Assembly: GCF_002015035.1 (NCBI RefSeq)
Contig: NZ_MUXY01000001.1
Span: 549,899 to 613,898, forward strand
Length of the DNA: 64,000 nt
Direction: 5' to 3'
DNA from: Haemophilus parahaemolyticus
GTDB lineage: Bacteria > Pseudomonadota > Gammaproteobacteria > Enterobacterales > Pasteurellaceae
The position numbers were made by a program, and so were the translations under genes. Positions 1 through 16,800 of the stretch are shown piece by piece (the stretch's first letter is position 1; every line of letters begins with the position of its first letter). The notes beneath the pieces are model-generated. The model made no database searches and was not told where the DNA came from. It saw only the letters and a list, made by a program, of their open reading frames with translations.

Positions 1-1
1 A

Positions 2-2206
<2,205 letters not shown>

Positions 2207-2220
2207 CAAACTGCAAAAGA

Positions 2221-2251
2221 AAAGCTCATTTCAAACGAAATGAGCTTTTTT
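2221..2251. terminator. Bidirectional terminator between gyrB and ligA
   Basis: Perfect 12-bp inverted repeat (2221-2232 with 2237-2248) around an AAAC loop. It is flanked by T on the plus side and A on the other side, so it can end both converging genes gyrB and ligA. Confidence 0.9.
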
Positions 2252-2255
2252 CATA

Positions 2256-5287
<3,032 letters not shown>

Positions 5288-5392
5288 AAATCCTCTCAGA
5301 AAATCATCTAAAAATTTAAGATTCACTATTTGCGAAAAAAGATGGTATAGCTTACCATATTTCAAACAAAATTTTGAGCATCTAAGGTTTTT

Positions 5393-6208
5393 ATGTCATT
5401 GTTATTTTCATCTCCACAAAATCAAATTTCAGCGGGTTTCCATTATTTCGTCAAAGGCTGGAGCTTGTTGGCACAGAAAAAATTCTTACCATTCGTCATC
5501 ATCCCCTTAATCATTAATGTATTACTGATTATTGGGCTTTCTTGGTTTTTCTTAAGTAGCATGAACCATTGGGTCGAACTCCTACTTCCATCTTGGTTAG
5601 ATTGGATCTCGTTTATCCTTATTCCACTGGTTTTCGTATTATTGCTGGTCGGCTTTTACTTTGCCTTTACTACACTGGCAAACTTTATTGCCGCCCCATT
5701 TAATGCACTATTATCCGAAAAAGTGGAGTTACAACTTACTCATCAACCGCTGGATGATGCATCATTATTTGGCATGCTCAAAGATATTCCACGAATGTTC
5801 AAACGTGAATGGCAAAAAATGATGTATAGTGTGCCACGTTTAATTGCTTTGTTTTTCCTTGGTTTTGTACCTGTTTTAGGGCAAACAGCCGTACCTGTGC
5901 TTGCTTTTATTTTCGGGGCTTGGATGATTGCCATTCAATATTGCGACTACCCGTTTGATAATCATAAAATCAGCTTCCCGCGTATGCGTAATGCCTTAAG
6001 CCAAAATAAATGGATGAATTACACATTTGGCACCTTAGTAAGCCTATTTACTATGATTCCGTTTGTGAATTTTGTGGTAATGCCTGTTGCCGTTTGTGGT
6101 GCAACGGCAATGTGGGTGGAAGAGTATCGACAATTCTTTTTAGATAATGCAACAGGTGAGTTTGAACGAAAAAATTATACTTTCTCTACAGCAAGAAAAA
6201 AGATCTAA
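5393..6208 (+). CDS. cysZ: Sulfate transporter CysZ
   Basis: High-affinity, proton-driven sulfate uptake protein of the inner membrane that feeds cysteine synthesis. The 271-aa sequence belongs to the EI24/CysZ family: an N-terminal FHYFVKGWSLLAQKK segment, then long hydrophobic helices at about residues 30-55 and 65-100, a GFVPVLGQTAVPVLAFIFGAW helix pair, and the family motif YCDYPFDNH. Shine-Dalgarno AAGG precedes the ATG at 5393. The gene is transcribed away from zipA across a spacer of about 105 bp that must hold both promoters. It ends towards arfA, with which it shares the hairpin at 6253-6293. Confidence 0.94.
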   Translation: MSLLFSSPQNQISAGFHYFVKGWSLLAQKKFLPFVIIPLIINVLLIIGLSWFFLSSMNHWVELLLPSWLDWISFILIPLVFVLLLVGFYFAFTTLANFIAAPFNALLSEKVELQLTHQPLDDASLFGMLKDIPRMFKREWQKMMYSVPRLIALFFLGFVPVLGQTAVPVLAFIFGAWMIAIQYCDYPFDNHKISFPRMRNALSQNKWMNYTFGTLVSLFTMIPFVNFVVMPVAVCGATAMWVEEYRQFFLDNATGEFERKNYTFSTARKKI

Positions 6209-6252
6209 CCACTCATTCTGAAAATTATGAAGTGAAATAACAAACCAAAGGA

Positions 6253-6293
6253 AAAGCCCATTTAAAATAATCGGTTTATTTTAAATGGGCTTT
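6253..6293. terminator. Hairpin overlapping the arfA stop codon, also cysZ terminator
   Basis: Perfect 18-bp stem (6253-6270 with 6276-6293) with a 5-nt loop. On the minus strand the hairpin spans the last nine or so codons of arfA plus its stop codon (6262-6264) and is followed by TTTT. Termination or RNase III cleavage here would leave arfA mRNA without a stop codon. On the plus strand it terminates cysZ. Confidence 0.85.
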
Positions 6294-6453
6294 CGCCTCG
6301 GTTTGCACCCTTATGTTTTTCGTGACGCTGGTAGCTACCTTTGCCTTTTTTATTGCGTTCCACTCGCGTACGGAAAAGGGGATCGGTGACTAATGCTTTA
6401 ACTGCACTATCGTTAATCTTACCCCGTTGATGGGCATACTGATTTTTTGTCAT
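6262..6453 (-). CDS. arfA: Alternative ribosome-rescue factor ArfA
   Basis: Small protein that enters stalled ribosomes lacking a stop codon and recruits RF2, the backup for tmRNA. From the ATG at 6453 (Shine-Dalgarno AAGGAAA) it has 63 residues: [20 protein letters not shown], then the conserved [12 protein letters not shown] core and the basic [16 protein letters not shown] segment needed for binding the mRNA channel. A longer frame to 6531 exists but the family start is at MTKNQ. The 3' end is embedded in a strong hairpin that contains the stop codon, as expected for a gene expressed from truncated, non-stop mRNA and kept low by trans-translation. It is convergent with cysZ. Confidence 0.93.
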   Translation of the reverse strand: MTKNQYAHQRGKINDSAVKALVTDPLFRTRVERNKKGKGSYQRHEKHKGANRGESPFKINRLF

Positions 6454-6597
6454 ATTGGTTTCCTTATTAAGTTGATGTATTTTGCGTTTTACGCAGTTGC
6501 TATTGTGACAAATTTGATACAGTTTGTACATAAGCCTCTCGTTCTTACTAAAAAAATAAGGCAGATTTTATTCAATCTGCCTGAATTTAAAATGAAA

Positions 6598-9198
6598 TTA
6601 ACGCATTACCCACTTCCCATCAACATAATCCATAATCCATTTGGTTTTCTTGCCGTTCTTTTCAGAGGTCACATATTGACGTTTCTCTTTACGGCTGAAA
6701 CTAATAATCGCAGGATTACCATCTGGGTCTGTTAATGGTGCATCTGCTAAATATTGCAATTTTTCTGGCAAGCGGTCGCGATATTGAGCTAATTCGCTCA
6801 CTTTTGCAGGGCGGCTTTCACGCACTTTCGGGAAGTTATGTGCCGACATAAACACCCCAACCGCACTATCACGCAATACAAAATAGGCATCTGCTTTTTC
6901 ACATCTTAATTCTGGGAATGGGATTGGCTCTTCACGCGGCGGCGCAACTTCACCGTTTTTCAGAATTTTGCGGGTGTTATCGCAGTTCGTACAGCCCATA
7001 TATTTACCGAAACGCCCCAGTTTTAAGTGCATATCCGCACCACATTTATCACATTCCACGATAGGGCCATCATAGCCTTTAATTTTGAATGTGCCTTCTT
7101 CAACCAAATACCCATCGCAATTTGGATTGTTACCACAAACGTGTAATTTACGATGAGGATCGATAATGTAGCTATCCATCGCCGAATCGCATTTCGGACA
7201 ACGTTTACGTGCCATTAACGCCTTAGTTTCTGAATCTTCATCTAATACGTTAATCAACTCCTCTTCAGGAATTAAATTCATTGTGGTTTTGCAACGCTCT
7301 TTCGGTGGTAATGCATAACCTGTACAACCCAAAAATACTCCTGTTGAGGCGGTGCGAATTGCCATTTTGCGTCCACAAGTTGGACAATCAATATTGGTTG
7401 GCACAATGCTGTTCGGCTTCATTCCGCCTTGTAATTCGTCCAATTCGGCTTGGGTTAATTGCTCGGAAAAATCTTTAAAGAAGGCATTTAACGCATCAAT
7501 CCAGTTTTTATTGCCTTCTGCGATTTGGTCGAGCGTTTCTTCCATATTCGCAGTGAAATCATAGTTCATTAAATCACCGAAAGATTCATTAAGGCGATCA
7601 GTCACAATTTCACCCATTTTTTCTGCGTAGAAACGGCGATTTTCCACGTGTACATAACCACGCTCTTGAATGGTCGAAATAATCGAGGCATAAGTTGAAG
7701 GGCGACCAATACCACGTTTTTCCAACTCACGCACTAATGCCGCTTCCGAGTAGCGTGCAGGCGGTTTGGTAAAATGTTGGCTAGGATTAACCGCTTGTAA
7801 CGCTAATTCTTCATTTAAAGCAACATTTGGTAACTCCTGGTCTTCCGCCGTTTTACCTTGCACAGGTAACACTTTCGTCCAACCATCAAAACGTAAGACG
7901 CGACCTTTCGCTTTTAATTCATAATCGCCAGCACCAACAGTTAAACTAGTTGAATCATATTGTGCTGGAAGCATTTGGCAGGCTAAGAAACGACGCCAAA
8001 TCAAGTCGTATAAACGTTCAGCATCTTTCTCCATACCCGATAAATCCGCCATTGTGACATTTATATCTGATGGGCGAATTGCTTCGTGAGCCTCTTGAGC
8101 ATTCTCACGGCTAGAGTAGAAATTTGGTTTTTCGGGTAAATATTGCGAGCCGAATTGTTTATCGATATAACTACGAGCCATATTCAACGCATCTTGGCTC
8201 AAGTTAGTTGAGTCAGTACGCATATAGGTAATATAGCCCGCTTCATATAAGCGTTGAGCCAACATCATCGTTTTCTTCACGCCAAAGCCCAAACGGGTGC
8301 TTGCCGTTTGTTGAAGCGTTGAAGTGATGAATGGCGGACTTGCTTTTGAGCTGGTCGGCTTTTTCTCAATGTCGGTAACGATAAACGCAGATTGTTGCAA
8401 GTTTTTCACCGCTTGCATTGCTTCTGCTTCGTTCTTTGCTTGCCATTTTTTGCCGAGATAATTTGTCAGATCAAGCGGTAGTTTTCTGCCATTTGATTGC
8501 GTATCCGCCACAATTTCCCAGAATTCTTCGGGCTGGAAAGCTTTGATTTCACGCTCACGTTCAACCAATAATTTCACAGCAACCGATTGCACACGACCAG
8601 CCGATAAACCACGTGCCACTTTTTTCCATAGCAATGGCGACACCATAAAGCCCACCACACGGTCTAAAAAGCGACGAGTTTGCTGTGCGTTTACACGGTC
8701 GATATTCAGATGTTCTGGCTTTTCAAACGCTTTTTTAATCGCATTTTTGGTAATTTCGTTAAACACCACACGACTAAAGCGGCTATCATCGCCGCCAATC
8801 ACTTCACGTAAATGCCAGGCAATCGCTTCCCCTTCTCTATCCAAGTCGGTGGCAAGATAGATATGGTCGGCTTTTTTCGCTAACGTTTTAAGCTCTGAAA
8901 CCACTTTCAGTTTATCAGGCATAATTTGGTAATTTGCTTTCCAACCGTGATAAGGGTCGATCCCCATACGTTTTACCAACGCATTACGCTCTTTTTCCGC
9001 TTTCACTTTTGCTTTTTCTTCGGCACTCATTCCTTTAGTGGAAATTGGTTTCGCTCGTTCTGTTTTCTCTTCTGAGCCACTTTTTGGCAAATCTCGAATA
9101 TGCCCTACGCTTGATTTCACTACATAGTCACTGCCTAAGTATTTATTGATTGTTTTCGCTTTGGCTGGTGACTCAACAATAACTAATGACTTACCCAT
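6598..9198 (-). CDS. topA: DNA topoisomerase I
   Basis: Type IA topoisomerase that relaxes negative supercoils and so counterbalances gyrase. The 866-aa protein has the Toprim domain (Glu9 in IVESPAK; DxDxE at Asp118, Asp120 and Glu122 in [10 protein letters not shown]) and the active-site Tyr325-Met-Arg327 in [11 protein letters not shown]. Three C-terminal four-cysteine zinc ribbons begin CPTCG, CPKCD and CDKCG. A C-terminal basic tail ends VDGKWVMR. The length matches other Pasteurellaceae TopA proteins. It stands alone, about 190 bp downstream of aroC and on the same strand. Confidence 0.98.
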   Translation of the reverse strand: MGKSLVIVESPAKAKTINKYLGSDYVVKSSVGHIRDLPKSGSEEKTERAKPISTKGMSAEEKAKVKAEKERNALVKRMGIDPYHGWKANYQIMPDKLKVVSELKTLAKKADHIYLATDLDREGEAIAWHLREVIGGDDSRFSRVVFNEITKNAIKKAFEKPEHLNIDRVNAQQTRRFLDRVVGFMVSPLLWKKVARGLSAGRVQSVAVKLLVEREREIKAFQPEEFWEIVADTQSNGRKLPLDLTNYLGKKWQAKNEAEAMQAVKNLQQSAFIVTDIEKKPTSSKASPPFITSTLQQTASTRLGFGVKKTMMLAQRLYEAGYITYMRTDSTNLSQDALNMARSYIDKQFGSQYLPEKPNFYSSRENAQEAHEAIRPSDINVTMADLSGMEKDAERLYDLIWRRFLACQMLPAQYDSTSLTVGAGDYELKAKGRVLRFDGWTKVLPVQGKTAEDQELPNVALNEELALQAVNPSQHFTKPPARYSEAALVRELEKRGIGRPSTYASIISTIQERGYVHVENRRFYAEKMGEIVTDRLNESFGDLMNYDFTANMEETLDQIAEGNKNWIDALNAFFKDFSEQLTQAELDELQGGMKPNSIVPTNIDCPTCGRKMAIRTASTGVFLGCTGYALPPKERCKTTMNLIPEEELINVLDEDSETKALMARKRCPKCDSAMDSYIIDPHRKLHVCGNNPNCDGYLVEEGTFKIKGYDGPIVECDKCGADMHLKLGRFGKYMGCTNCDNTRKILKNGEVAPPREEPIPFPELRCEKADAYFVLRDSAVGVFMSAHNFPKVRESRPAKVSELAQYRDRLPEKLQYLADAPLTDPDGNPAIISFSRKEKRQYVTSEKNGKKTKWIMDYVDGKWVMR

Positions 9199-9359
9199 TG
9201 CTATTTCCTAATAATTAAAAAGATAAAGATGCTTTTCCGCTTATTATTTTTACAATAACAAGGCTACAAGCAAATTACAACATAAACACACTAAATAAAA
9301 TGGCGATTGTTTAAAACAAATTCAACTTACCTTAAATAATAAGAGCTAAAACGTAATAA

Positions 9360-9387
9360 AGCCTATTAAGCATACACTTAATAGGCT
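9360..9387 (-). terminator. aroC terminator
   Basis: An 11-bp perfect stem, AGCCTATTAAG (9360-9370) with CTTAATAGGCT (9377-9387), 6-nt loop, followed on the minus strand by a T-rich tract. It lies just after the aroC stop. The rest of the spacer (9199-9359) is AT-rich and must contain the topA promoter; no clear -35/-10 pair was assigned. Confidence 0.8.
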
Positions 9388-9392
9388 AAAAT

Positions 9393-10475
9393 TTATCTAC
9401 ATTGTGCTTTAAAGCGAAGTAGGTGGTCAAGCAGCACAATTGCCATCATCGCTTCTGCAATTGGCACGGCTCGAATGCCTACGCAAGGATCGTGTCTGCC
9501 TTTGGTAACAACTTCCACTGTTTCGTTGTTTAAATTCACGCTTTTACCTGGTACGGTAATGCTAGAAGTTGGTTTTAATGCAATATTAGCAATAATCGGC
9601 TGACCTGAGCTAATACCACCTAAAATGCCGCCTGCGTGGTTCGATAAAAAGCCTTCTGGGGTCATTTCATCGCGGTGTTGGCTGCCTTTTTGTTCGACCA
9701 CTATAAAACCATCGCCAATTTCGACCGCTTTCACAGCATTGATGGACATTAAGGCGTGGGCTAAATCAGCATCTAGGCGATCAAACACGGGTTCACCTAA
9801 ACCAACAGGTACATTTTCAGCTATCACCGTGAGTTTCGCTCCGATAGAATCACCCTCTTTTTTGAGTTCACGAATGAGCTCATCAAACTGCTCGACCGCC
9901 ACAGGATCTGGGCAGAAAAATGGATTGCTATTCACTTCATTCCAATCAATTTTGCTGATATCTGTCACTTTTTCAGGATCAATTTTAACCGAGCCAATTT
10001 GCGATAAATAGCCTCGTACTTCAATACCAAATTGTTCACGCAGATATTTTTTTGCAATCGCCCCTGCAGCCACACGCATTGCAGTTTCACGAGCGGAAGA
10101 ACGACCGCCACCACGATAGTCACGAATACCATATTTTTGTTGGTAAGTATAATCAGCGTGACCTGGACGGAATTTATCCATAATATCACCGTAATCTTTG
10201 GAGCGCTGGTCACCATTTTTGATGATTAACCCGATACTCGTGCCAGTAGTTTTCCCCTCAAATACGCCCGATAAAATCTGTACTTTATCATCTTCACGAC
10301 GAGGAGTAGTATAACGAGATGTCCCAGGTTTACGTCGGTCTAAATCGGGTTGAAGATCTGCCTCACTTAATTCTATATTCGGCGGTACACCATCCACGAT
10401 ACAGCCCAATGCAATACCGTGCGATTCGCCAAAAGTGGTTACCTTAAATAATTGTCCAATGCTGTTGCCTGCCAT
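9393..10475 (-). CDS. aroC: Chorismate synthase
   Basis: Last step of the shikimate pathway: 5-enolpyruvylshikimate 3-phosphate to chorismate, using reduced FMN. The 360-aa sequence carries the family signatures TTFGESHG near the N-terminus, the RRREDD-like flavin/phosphate loop (TPRREDDKV), [12 protein letters not shown], and the C-terminal [18 protein letters not shown]. It is the last gene of a minus-strand run seqA-menE-two mechanosensitive channels-aroC, 32 bp after the second channel gene. Shine-Dalgarno AAAGGAAA precedes the ATG. A good terminator follows. Chorismate is also the precursor of the menaquinone made with the nearby menE product. Confidence 0.98.
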   Translation of the reverse strand: MAGNSIGQLFKVTTFGESHGIALGCIVDGVPPNIELSEADLQPDLDRRKPGTSRYTTPRREDDKVQILSGVFEGKTTGTSIGLIIKNGDQRSKDYGDIMDKFRPGHADYTYQQKYGIRDYRGGGRSSARETAMRVAAGAIAKKYLREQFGIEVRGYLSQIGSVKIDPEKVTDISKIDWNEVNSNPFFCPDPVAVEQFDELIRELKKEGDSIGAKLTVIAENVPVGLGEPVFDRLDADLAHALMSINAVKAVEIGDGFIVVEQKGSQHRDEMTPEGFLSNHAGGILGGISSGQPIIANIALKPTSSITVPGKSVNLNNETVEVVTKGRHDPCVGIRAVPIAEAMMAIVLLDHLLRFKAQCR

Positions 10476-10507
10476 ATTGCTTTCCTTTTATTGTTATTTG
10501 CAAAATT

Positions 10508-13500
10508 CTATGCGATTTTACCCGCTTGTGCTGCCAGATTATCTTCAGAATGCAAGTGAACATCAAGCTGATTGAGTGCAAAACGGATGCCATTTTCTCT
10601 AAAGAGTTGATTGATGCGATATTGCAAGAAGTTCATTGTCTCTATGCGATCACCCAATTCGCCCACAAACACGAGCAACTCGTGCTCTAATGCATTATCG
10701 CCAAAATGAAGCATATTGATTTCCACTTTTGGCTCACTCAACACTTTTGGTGCTTCGTTAACTGCCTGTAGAAGTAATCGCTGCATCAAATCAAGGTCGG
10801 TATCATAACTCACTTTAAAGAAAATTTGTAAGCGAGTGATAGTATTATTCAGCGTCCAGTTGATAAAACGATCCGTCACGAAGGCTTGGTTTGGTAATAC
10901 CACTTCCATATGATCCGAATTTAGCAAAGTAGTAGAACGTAAACGAATCTTTGTGATAATCCCCGTGTACTGCCCTACTGTCACTTTGTCGCCAACTCGA
11001 ATTGGACGTTCAAACAGCAAGATAGAGCCTGATACGAAACTGCCAAAAATCTCTCGCACCCCGAAACCCAAACCGACTGAAAGGGCGGTAAAGATCCATT
11101 GGATTTTTGTCCACGAAATCCCCAGTGCTGAAAATGCAGATACGCTGCCAAACGTCACGATAACGTAAGTCAACATCGTAATAATCGTCTGTGGCATCCC
11201 TTTGGAGAGAGGTATTTTTGAGAAAACAGTCACTTCCAAAATACCCGTAATATTTTTAATCAACACATAGGTGATTACCACATAAAGCGAGGCTCGCATT
11301 AAGTTGAGTAACGTAACCGACTCAACCTGATTGCCTTCGTTGCTCTCCCATAAAATCACGCCATCAAGGTAGTAGGCGACACTAATCAGATCCGACCAAA
11401 TTACATAAAGTGATACAAACAGCACCACCCAGCCAATCAAATCGGTGACACGATAAATCTGTTGGTTTACTACCGAGAGCTTGATAGTTTCATCTTCTTT
11501 TGTGCCGTTTTCTAACACTTGTTCACGCAATTTACGACGTTTATCTTGCAAACGACGATATGCTAAACGACGGGCGGAGATTGCCACAAAACGATATGCA
11601 AAATAGCGCCCAAAAACCCAAAGCAAAATCACAAAATAGCTATTGAGCAAGTGGGTAATGAGATAAACTGCGGTATAGTAATAGCCTAAAATAATGAGGA
11701 TAATCAATGAGATAGGCACAATCACTAAAATCAGTCGTAATAGACGGAATAAGCTAATACTTGTGTTCGTTGTACCCTCTTCTTTCTTAGCTTTTTGGTA
11801 TTCACGAATCGCTCGGTTAAGCAATGGGCGAACCACAAAAAGGCAAAGTGCCAACGCAATAATTGACATCACCTGTCCAATCGCATCGTTGAGATAGCCA
11901 ATCTCATCAATTTGCGATGGAATAGACGACACCAATAATAAACCGACAATCCAAATTGATTGCTTGATAATACGTTGGAAAATACGGTTACTCTCTTGCG
12001 GCATGCCAAAATGGCGGAATGCTAAACCATTTGGACGAAGTAATGAAAGCATCGTCGCAAAGAACCACCAATAAAGCGTTACTCGCACACCCCAACGCCC
12101 AATTGCAATCGGGTCGTTAAAGAAAAGAAACCCTATCGCATTATAAGCGGTGAAAAATATCAGTGTACTTGGTAAAGCCAACAATATTGTCCAAAACATC
12201 GCTTCTGGCGTCAACCAATGACTATCGTTAGTCAGCGTGTTTACTCGTGAAGCAAGGCTTGCCAAGCGGTCTTTTATTGCCGATTTTTTCCAATTGATAA
12301 GTAATGCAATCAACAAGGAAATAGAGGTAAACAACACCGTAGATAATAAATTCGGCTGTACGTTTTCAATCCCAACATAATCGGTCAAAACACCTACTTC
12401 TGCAAATGCTAACGCAGGAAAAGCCTTAAGCCACGCAAAATCAATCGGATTATTGCTGTTTACCCAGAAACTTTGCTGTTGGAGTTTACGTTGCAAGGCA
12501 TCGCCGATCGCCAAGGCTTGGCGTTGGTTATTTTCAATCGTAATCGAAAGATTAAGCTGGCTGTTTAACGACTTAATAATCTCATCCAACAATTTTTGAC
12601 GCTCTTTGAGAATATTATTTAACGCACTATTCTCTTCATTCGTTAAAGGTTCTTCCAAGTTATGTGTCAGATTGCGGACATAATCATCAATATTATAAAG
12701 CTCATCGCGTTGTTGCGAATATTCAAACAGATTAACCCGCACATTTGAAATTGATTTCGCTAAATCGTTGTTGATTTTTTCAGTAGGTAGCGTTTGTTTC
12801 TGCTTATTAATCACCTTTGAAAGCACAAGTGTACCCTGCAATGCACTGATTTGTTCGTCAATATTGCGTTGCGTTTGAGTAAGGCTTTCCAACACATTTC
12901 GCATCCGTAAATCGTCGTGCGAAAGTGTGTTTAATTTCTTAGTTTGTTGCACCAAAAATTGGCTTAATTCTTTGTTATGATCTAGTTCATCTGTAATTAA
13001 GAAATTCTCAATGCTACTTGCAATGCGTTGACTAGCGACATCTTTTGCCTTTTGCTCGGAATCTTCTAAACGCTTAGTATTAAGCACCTCTTGCAACACC
13101 GATAACTGCTTTTGCATTAATGCTTGACGTGCTGCCGCCTCGCTTCGTTTTGCCTCATCAAAAGCAATCAATCGCTCTGCATTATTGCTGAGTAAATTGT
13201 TATAACGATTGCTCTCTTCAATAAAACGGATTTCAGCATCCCAGCGCTCTATCGCATTCGGTAATTGGCTCTGTGGCGGCAAGCTTTTTACACGGTTAAT
13301 CTCTTGTAACCGTACGCTATTTTCATTCAATAAACGTTGGTTATTTTTAAGCAAATTGCGATCGTTCGAAATTTGAGCATCTAATGCTAACAATTGAGAC
13401 TGCACACTCTGCAAATCTGCTTCAATTCTTTCTTGCTGCTTAATCAGATCTGCTAATGAGAGTGCATTAAAGCTATTTTCTGAAACCGCATCCGCTTCTT

Positions 13501-13807
13501 TTTTATTCTCTGCAGTACGTTTTTGCACCTGTGCAAGATCTTGCGGCAAGGCTTGCAGCTGCTTTTCTAATGCCGCAATATCTGCCTTTTGCTTTAAGGT
13601 TTGCTCATTAAAACGCTTGGTTAATTCCAGGTTTTGAGCTTGAGCATTCGTTTCCGCTGACTCTAATGTGCCCGATCTTAATGCACTAAGCTGCTGCCTT
13701 ATACTCTCTTCTGCTCTGTTTTGAGAAACTTCTGCCCAAACATCATGGGAAAAAAGAGTGAGGCTGAATAAGCAGGAAAAAAGTATACTTGCGGTGTTCT
13801 TAAACAT
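10508..13807 (-). CDS. Large mechanosensitive channel, MscK/MscM type (copy 1)
   Basis: Giant member of the MscS family: an inner-membrane channel that opens under membrane tension to release solutes on osmotic downshock. The 1099-aa protein has a signal peptide ending HDVWA, a periplasmic region of about 450 residues rich in coiled coil, then about ten or eleven membrane helices. The MscS core is near residues 890-1000: IFTALSVGLGFGVREIFGSF pore helix followed by LFERPIRVGDKV beta domain. The pattern matches MscK (KefA) and MscM (YjeP); I cannot tell which. It lies 7 bp after a paralogue of the same layout and clearly shared ancestry, and 32 bp before aroC. Confidence 0.9.
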   Translation of the reverse strand: MFKNTASILFSCLFSLTLFSHDVWAEVSQNRAEESIRQQLSALRSGTLESAETNAQAQNLELTKRFNEQTLKQKADIAALEKQLQALPQDLAQVQKRTAENKKEADAVSENSFNALSLADLIKQQERIEADLQSVQSQLLALDAQISNDRNLLKNNQRLLNENSVRLQEINRVKSLPPQSQLPNAIERWDAEIRFIEESNRYNNLLSNNAERLIAFDEAKRSEAAARQALMQKQLSVLQEVLNTKRLEDSEQKAKDVASQRIASSIENFLITDELDHNKELSQFLVQQTKKLNTLSHDDLRMRNVLESLTQTQRNIDEQISALQGTLVLSKVINKQKQTLPTEKINNDLAKSISNVRVNLFEYSQQRDELYNIDDYVRNLTHNLEEPLTNEENSALNNILKERQKLLDEIIKSLNSQLNLSITIENNQRQALAIGDALQRKLQQQSFWVNSNNPIDFAWLKAFPALAFAEVGVLTDYVGIENVQPNLLSTVLFTSISLLIALLINWKKSAIKDRLASLASRVNTLTNDSHWLTPEAMFWTILLALPSTLIFFTAYNAIGFLFFNDPIAIGRWGVRVTLYWWFFATMLSLLRPNGLAFRHFGMPQESNRIFQRIIKQSIWIVGLLLVSSIPSQIDEIGYLNDAIGQVMSIIALALCLFVVRPLLNRAIREYQKAKKEEGTTNTSISLFRLLRLILVIVPISLIILIILGYYYTAVYLITHLLNSYFVILLWVFGRYFAYRFVAISARRLAYRRLQDKRRKLREQVLENGTKEDETIKLSVVNQQIYRVTDLIGWVVLFVSLYVIWSDLISVAYYLDGVILWESNEGNQVESVTLLNLMRASLYVVITYVLIKNITGILEVTVFSKIPLSKGMPQTIITMLTYVIVTFGSVSAFSALGISWTKIQWIFTALSVGLGFGVREIFGSFVSGSILLFERPIRVGDKVTVGQYTGIITKIRLRSTTLLNSDHMEVVLPNQAFVTDRFINWTLNNTITRLQIFFKVSYDTDLDLMQRLLLQAVNEAPKVLSEPKVEINMLHFGDNALEHELLVFVGELGDRIETMNFLQYRINQLFRENGIRFALNQLDVHLHSEDNLAAQAGKIA

Positions 13808-13814
13808 TCTTATC

Positions 13815-16800
13815 CTAATTTCTTGCAGTTAAATCTTCCGTTGCCCATTTCACTTCTTCATTAGTGTTTTGATTTTTGATAAAAATATCCAACTGATTAA
13901 AGGCAATTTCAATTCCGTATTGTTCGAAAAGTTCGTTAATACGGCGGTTTAGTTGGTCAATGGTACGAATACGTTCGCTTAATTGCCCCACATAAACACG
14001 CAACTCGTGATCTAATGTGCTTGCCCCAAATGAGAGGAAATATGCCATAGGTGCAGGATCTTTCACTACTGTAGTAGTTTCTTCGGCAGCTTGAAGCAAT
14101 AATTTCTTCACTAACTCTAAATCTGAACCATATGCCACACCAATACTAATCACTAAACGAGTCATTGAGTTGGTTAATGCCCAGTTCACCACACGTTCAG
14201 TAATAAAAGCTTTATTTGGCACAATCACTTCTTTTTTGTCATTGTCAATTAAAGTAGTTGCTCGAATACGGATTTTCGACACTGTTCCATTAAATGAATC
14301 GATGGTGATCATATCGCCAACACGAACAGGGCGTTCAAATAAGATGATAATGCCTGAAACAAAGTTTCCAAAAATTTCCTGCATACCGAACCCCAAGCCA
14401 ACCGATAATGCTGTAAAGAGCCATTGTAGCTTAGACCACGACATTCCCAAGGTTGAGAAGGCAAAAGCCGCCCCTAACACCACTAATAAATAGGTTAATA
14501 AGGTGCTGATGGTATAAGGAGTACCTTGAGAAAGCGAAAGATGTGGGAAAACAAAAGTTTCCAACAAACCATTTAAGTTCTTAATCAACACATAGGTCAC
14601 TACAATAATCACTATCGCAACCAATAGATTGAGCAAGGTAATCGATTCCATCACCACGCCCGCATCAGTTGTCACACTTTGTTGCCAGAGTGTTACGCCT
14701 TTTAAGTAATACGCAACAGTAATAAGATCAGACCAAACCCAATAAAGTGCTGCAAACAAGCCAACCCAGAGCACAAAATCAGTTACTTTCAGCATCTGAT
14801 TTTTGATCTCACTCACAGCCATTTCATCTGCTTTGATTTCGAATGGTACATCCTCTTCGCCGAAGTTATGTGCTTGTTCATTGCTTGCCTGTTTCGCTAA
14901 AGACTCTTTTTTCTCAAGCAAACGGCGATGTGCTAAACGACGGGAAGAAACCGTAAAGCCACGATAACATACATTTCGCACGATAATCCAAGTGGTTACC
15001 ACAAAATAAGTTGAAATCAGATGTTCAATGATAACCAATGATGTGTAGTAATACCCCATCACAATCAACACAATCAACGCAATCGGTGCCAGCAACAAGA
15101 CCAAACGCACAAAACTTAATGCCCCTTTGGGTGCGTGAATATCCTCTGCTGTATTTTGATACGTTGAAATCGCTTTTCTAAATCCTGGTGCGATAATAAA
15201 GACGGTCATTACCAGAACAGTAATGGTCATAATTTCGCCCAATACATCATACGTAATGCCCGTTTCCACATTGGCAAAAATGGAAGTGTTAAGCAATAAT
15301 CCAATCACCCAAACGGAGCGTTTTAGAATGTTATAGAACAACTCATTACTTTTTTGTGGCATATCAAAATGCTGATAACCAATGCCATTTGGACGAAGAA
15401 TTGCCATCATAAAGGCAAAGCAGAACCAATAACCCGCCATTTTCAAGCCCCACGGCCAGATCGGAAGTGGGTCTTGGAAACAGATGTAAGTCACCAAAAT
15501 AAACACCGTTAAAAACATAAAGGTGCTTGGCAAGCATAAAATCGTGGTTAAAAGAATCGCTTTAGGTGTATTCCATTGGCTATCAGTTTCTACCGATTTC
15601 ATTCTGTTATTGATCTCGGTTAATTGGCGTTTAATGTTCTCTTTTTGACGCAAAATCAAACCAATCAGCAACAATAAACCACCAATTAAAAGCGTTGCAG
15701 GAATAACATTGTCACGCCAATTTGAAAAATCGAATTGCTTGCTAATTTCTTCTAATTGAAACCCCAGCGTCGAACCAAGTTTCGCAAACCACGCCAAATC
15801 AATCGCATTATTACTTTTTACCCAAAAGCTTTGCTGTTGCAATTTTTGTTGCAACTCATCGCTGATGGTTTGCACTTGTTTCTGGGTTAGTTCAATGTTG
15901 ATCGCCAAATTCAACTGAGTATTCATCGATTTAATCAATTCCACAAAAGTTTTTGTACGAGCTGATAAAATCTCCGTTAGCTGCTTCTTTTCAGCATCTG
16001 TAAAAGTGTTTTTCTCCTCTTTTTCAAGCTTCGCAATATAACTTTTAGGATCCGCAATTTTATCTTTGAACTCAGTCATATCAAAAATATTCACACGGAG
16101 TTCATTAATACGTTCTGCCAAACCTTTGATCATCTCATCTTGTGGCAAAGCCGCACGCTGCTTATTGATAATACGGGAAAGCACAAGCGAGCCATGTAAA
16201 GAACTAATCTGCTCATCCAAGTTACGTTGAGTTTGCTCTAAGTTATCCAACACACCTTTAATACGCAAATTTTCTTGCGAAAGCTCATTCATTTTGGTGG
16301 TTTGATCAAGCAATTCTTGTGACATTTTGGCATTAAAATCCAATGCACGAACAATCACAGGATTGCTCTCCGCATTTACATTTTTTTCAAGCGTTTGCGT
16401 TGCTTGCTCCACTTTTACTTTAGAAGCCTGCATCAATTTTTCACTAATCGCTTGCTGAATAGCAGCAAGTTCATTTTGCAATTGTTGCTGTTGTAATTTT
16501 TTCTCTTCCAACTGACTATTATAGAGTGCCGAAAGATCTTCGTTGCCTCGCAATAATGTTTGGTTGTAGCTATTTTGTAAATCTAACAACGCCAACTCTG
16601 TGGTGAAATTCACTTTTTGCTCATCACTGATGTTTGCCCCTAACAAAGCAGAATTAATCGCTTGCTTATGCGTGACATTGTTACTTAAAGCAGTTTGTGC
16701 TTTATCGGGCACTGCATTTTGGGTGACTAATTTTCCATTTAGCGATGCCATTTCTGTTTGTACATTATTCAATGCCTCTTGCTTAGCTGAAAGCAACCCC

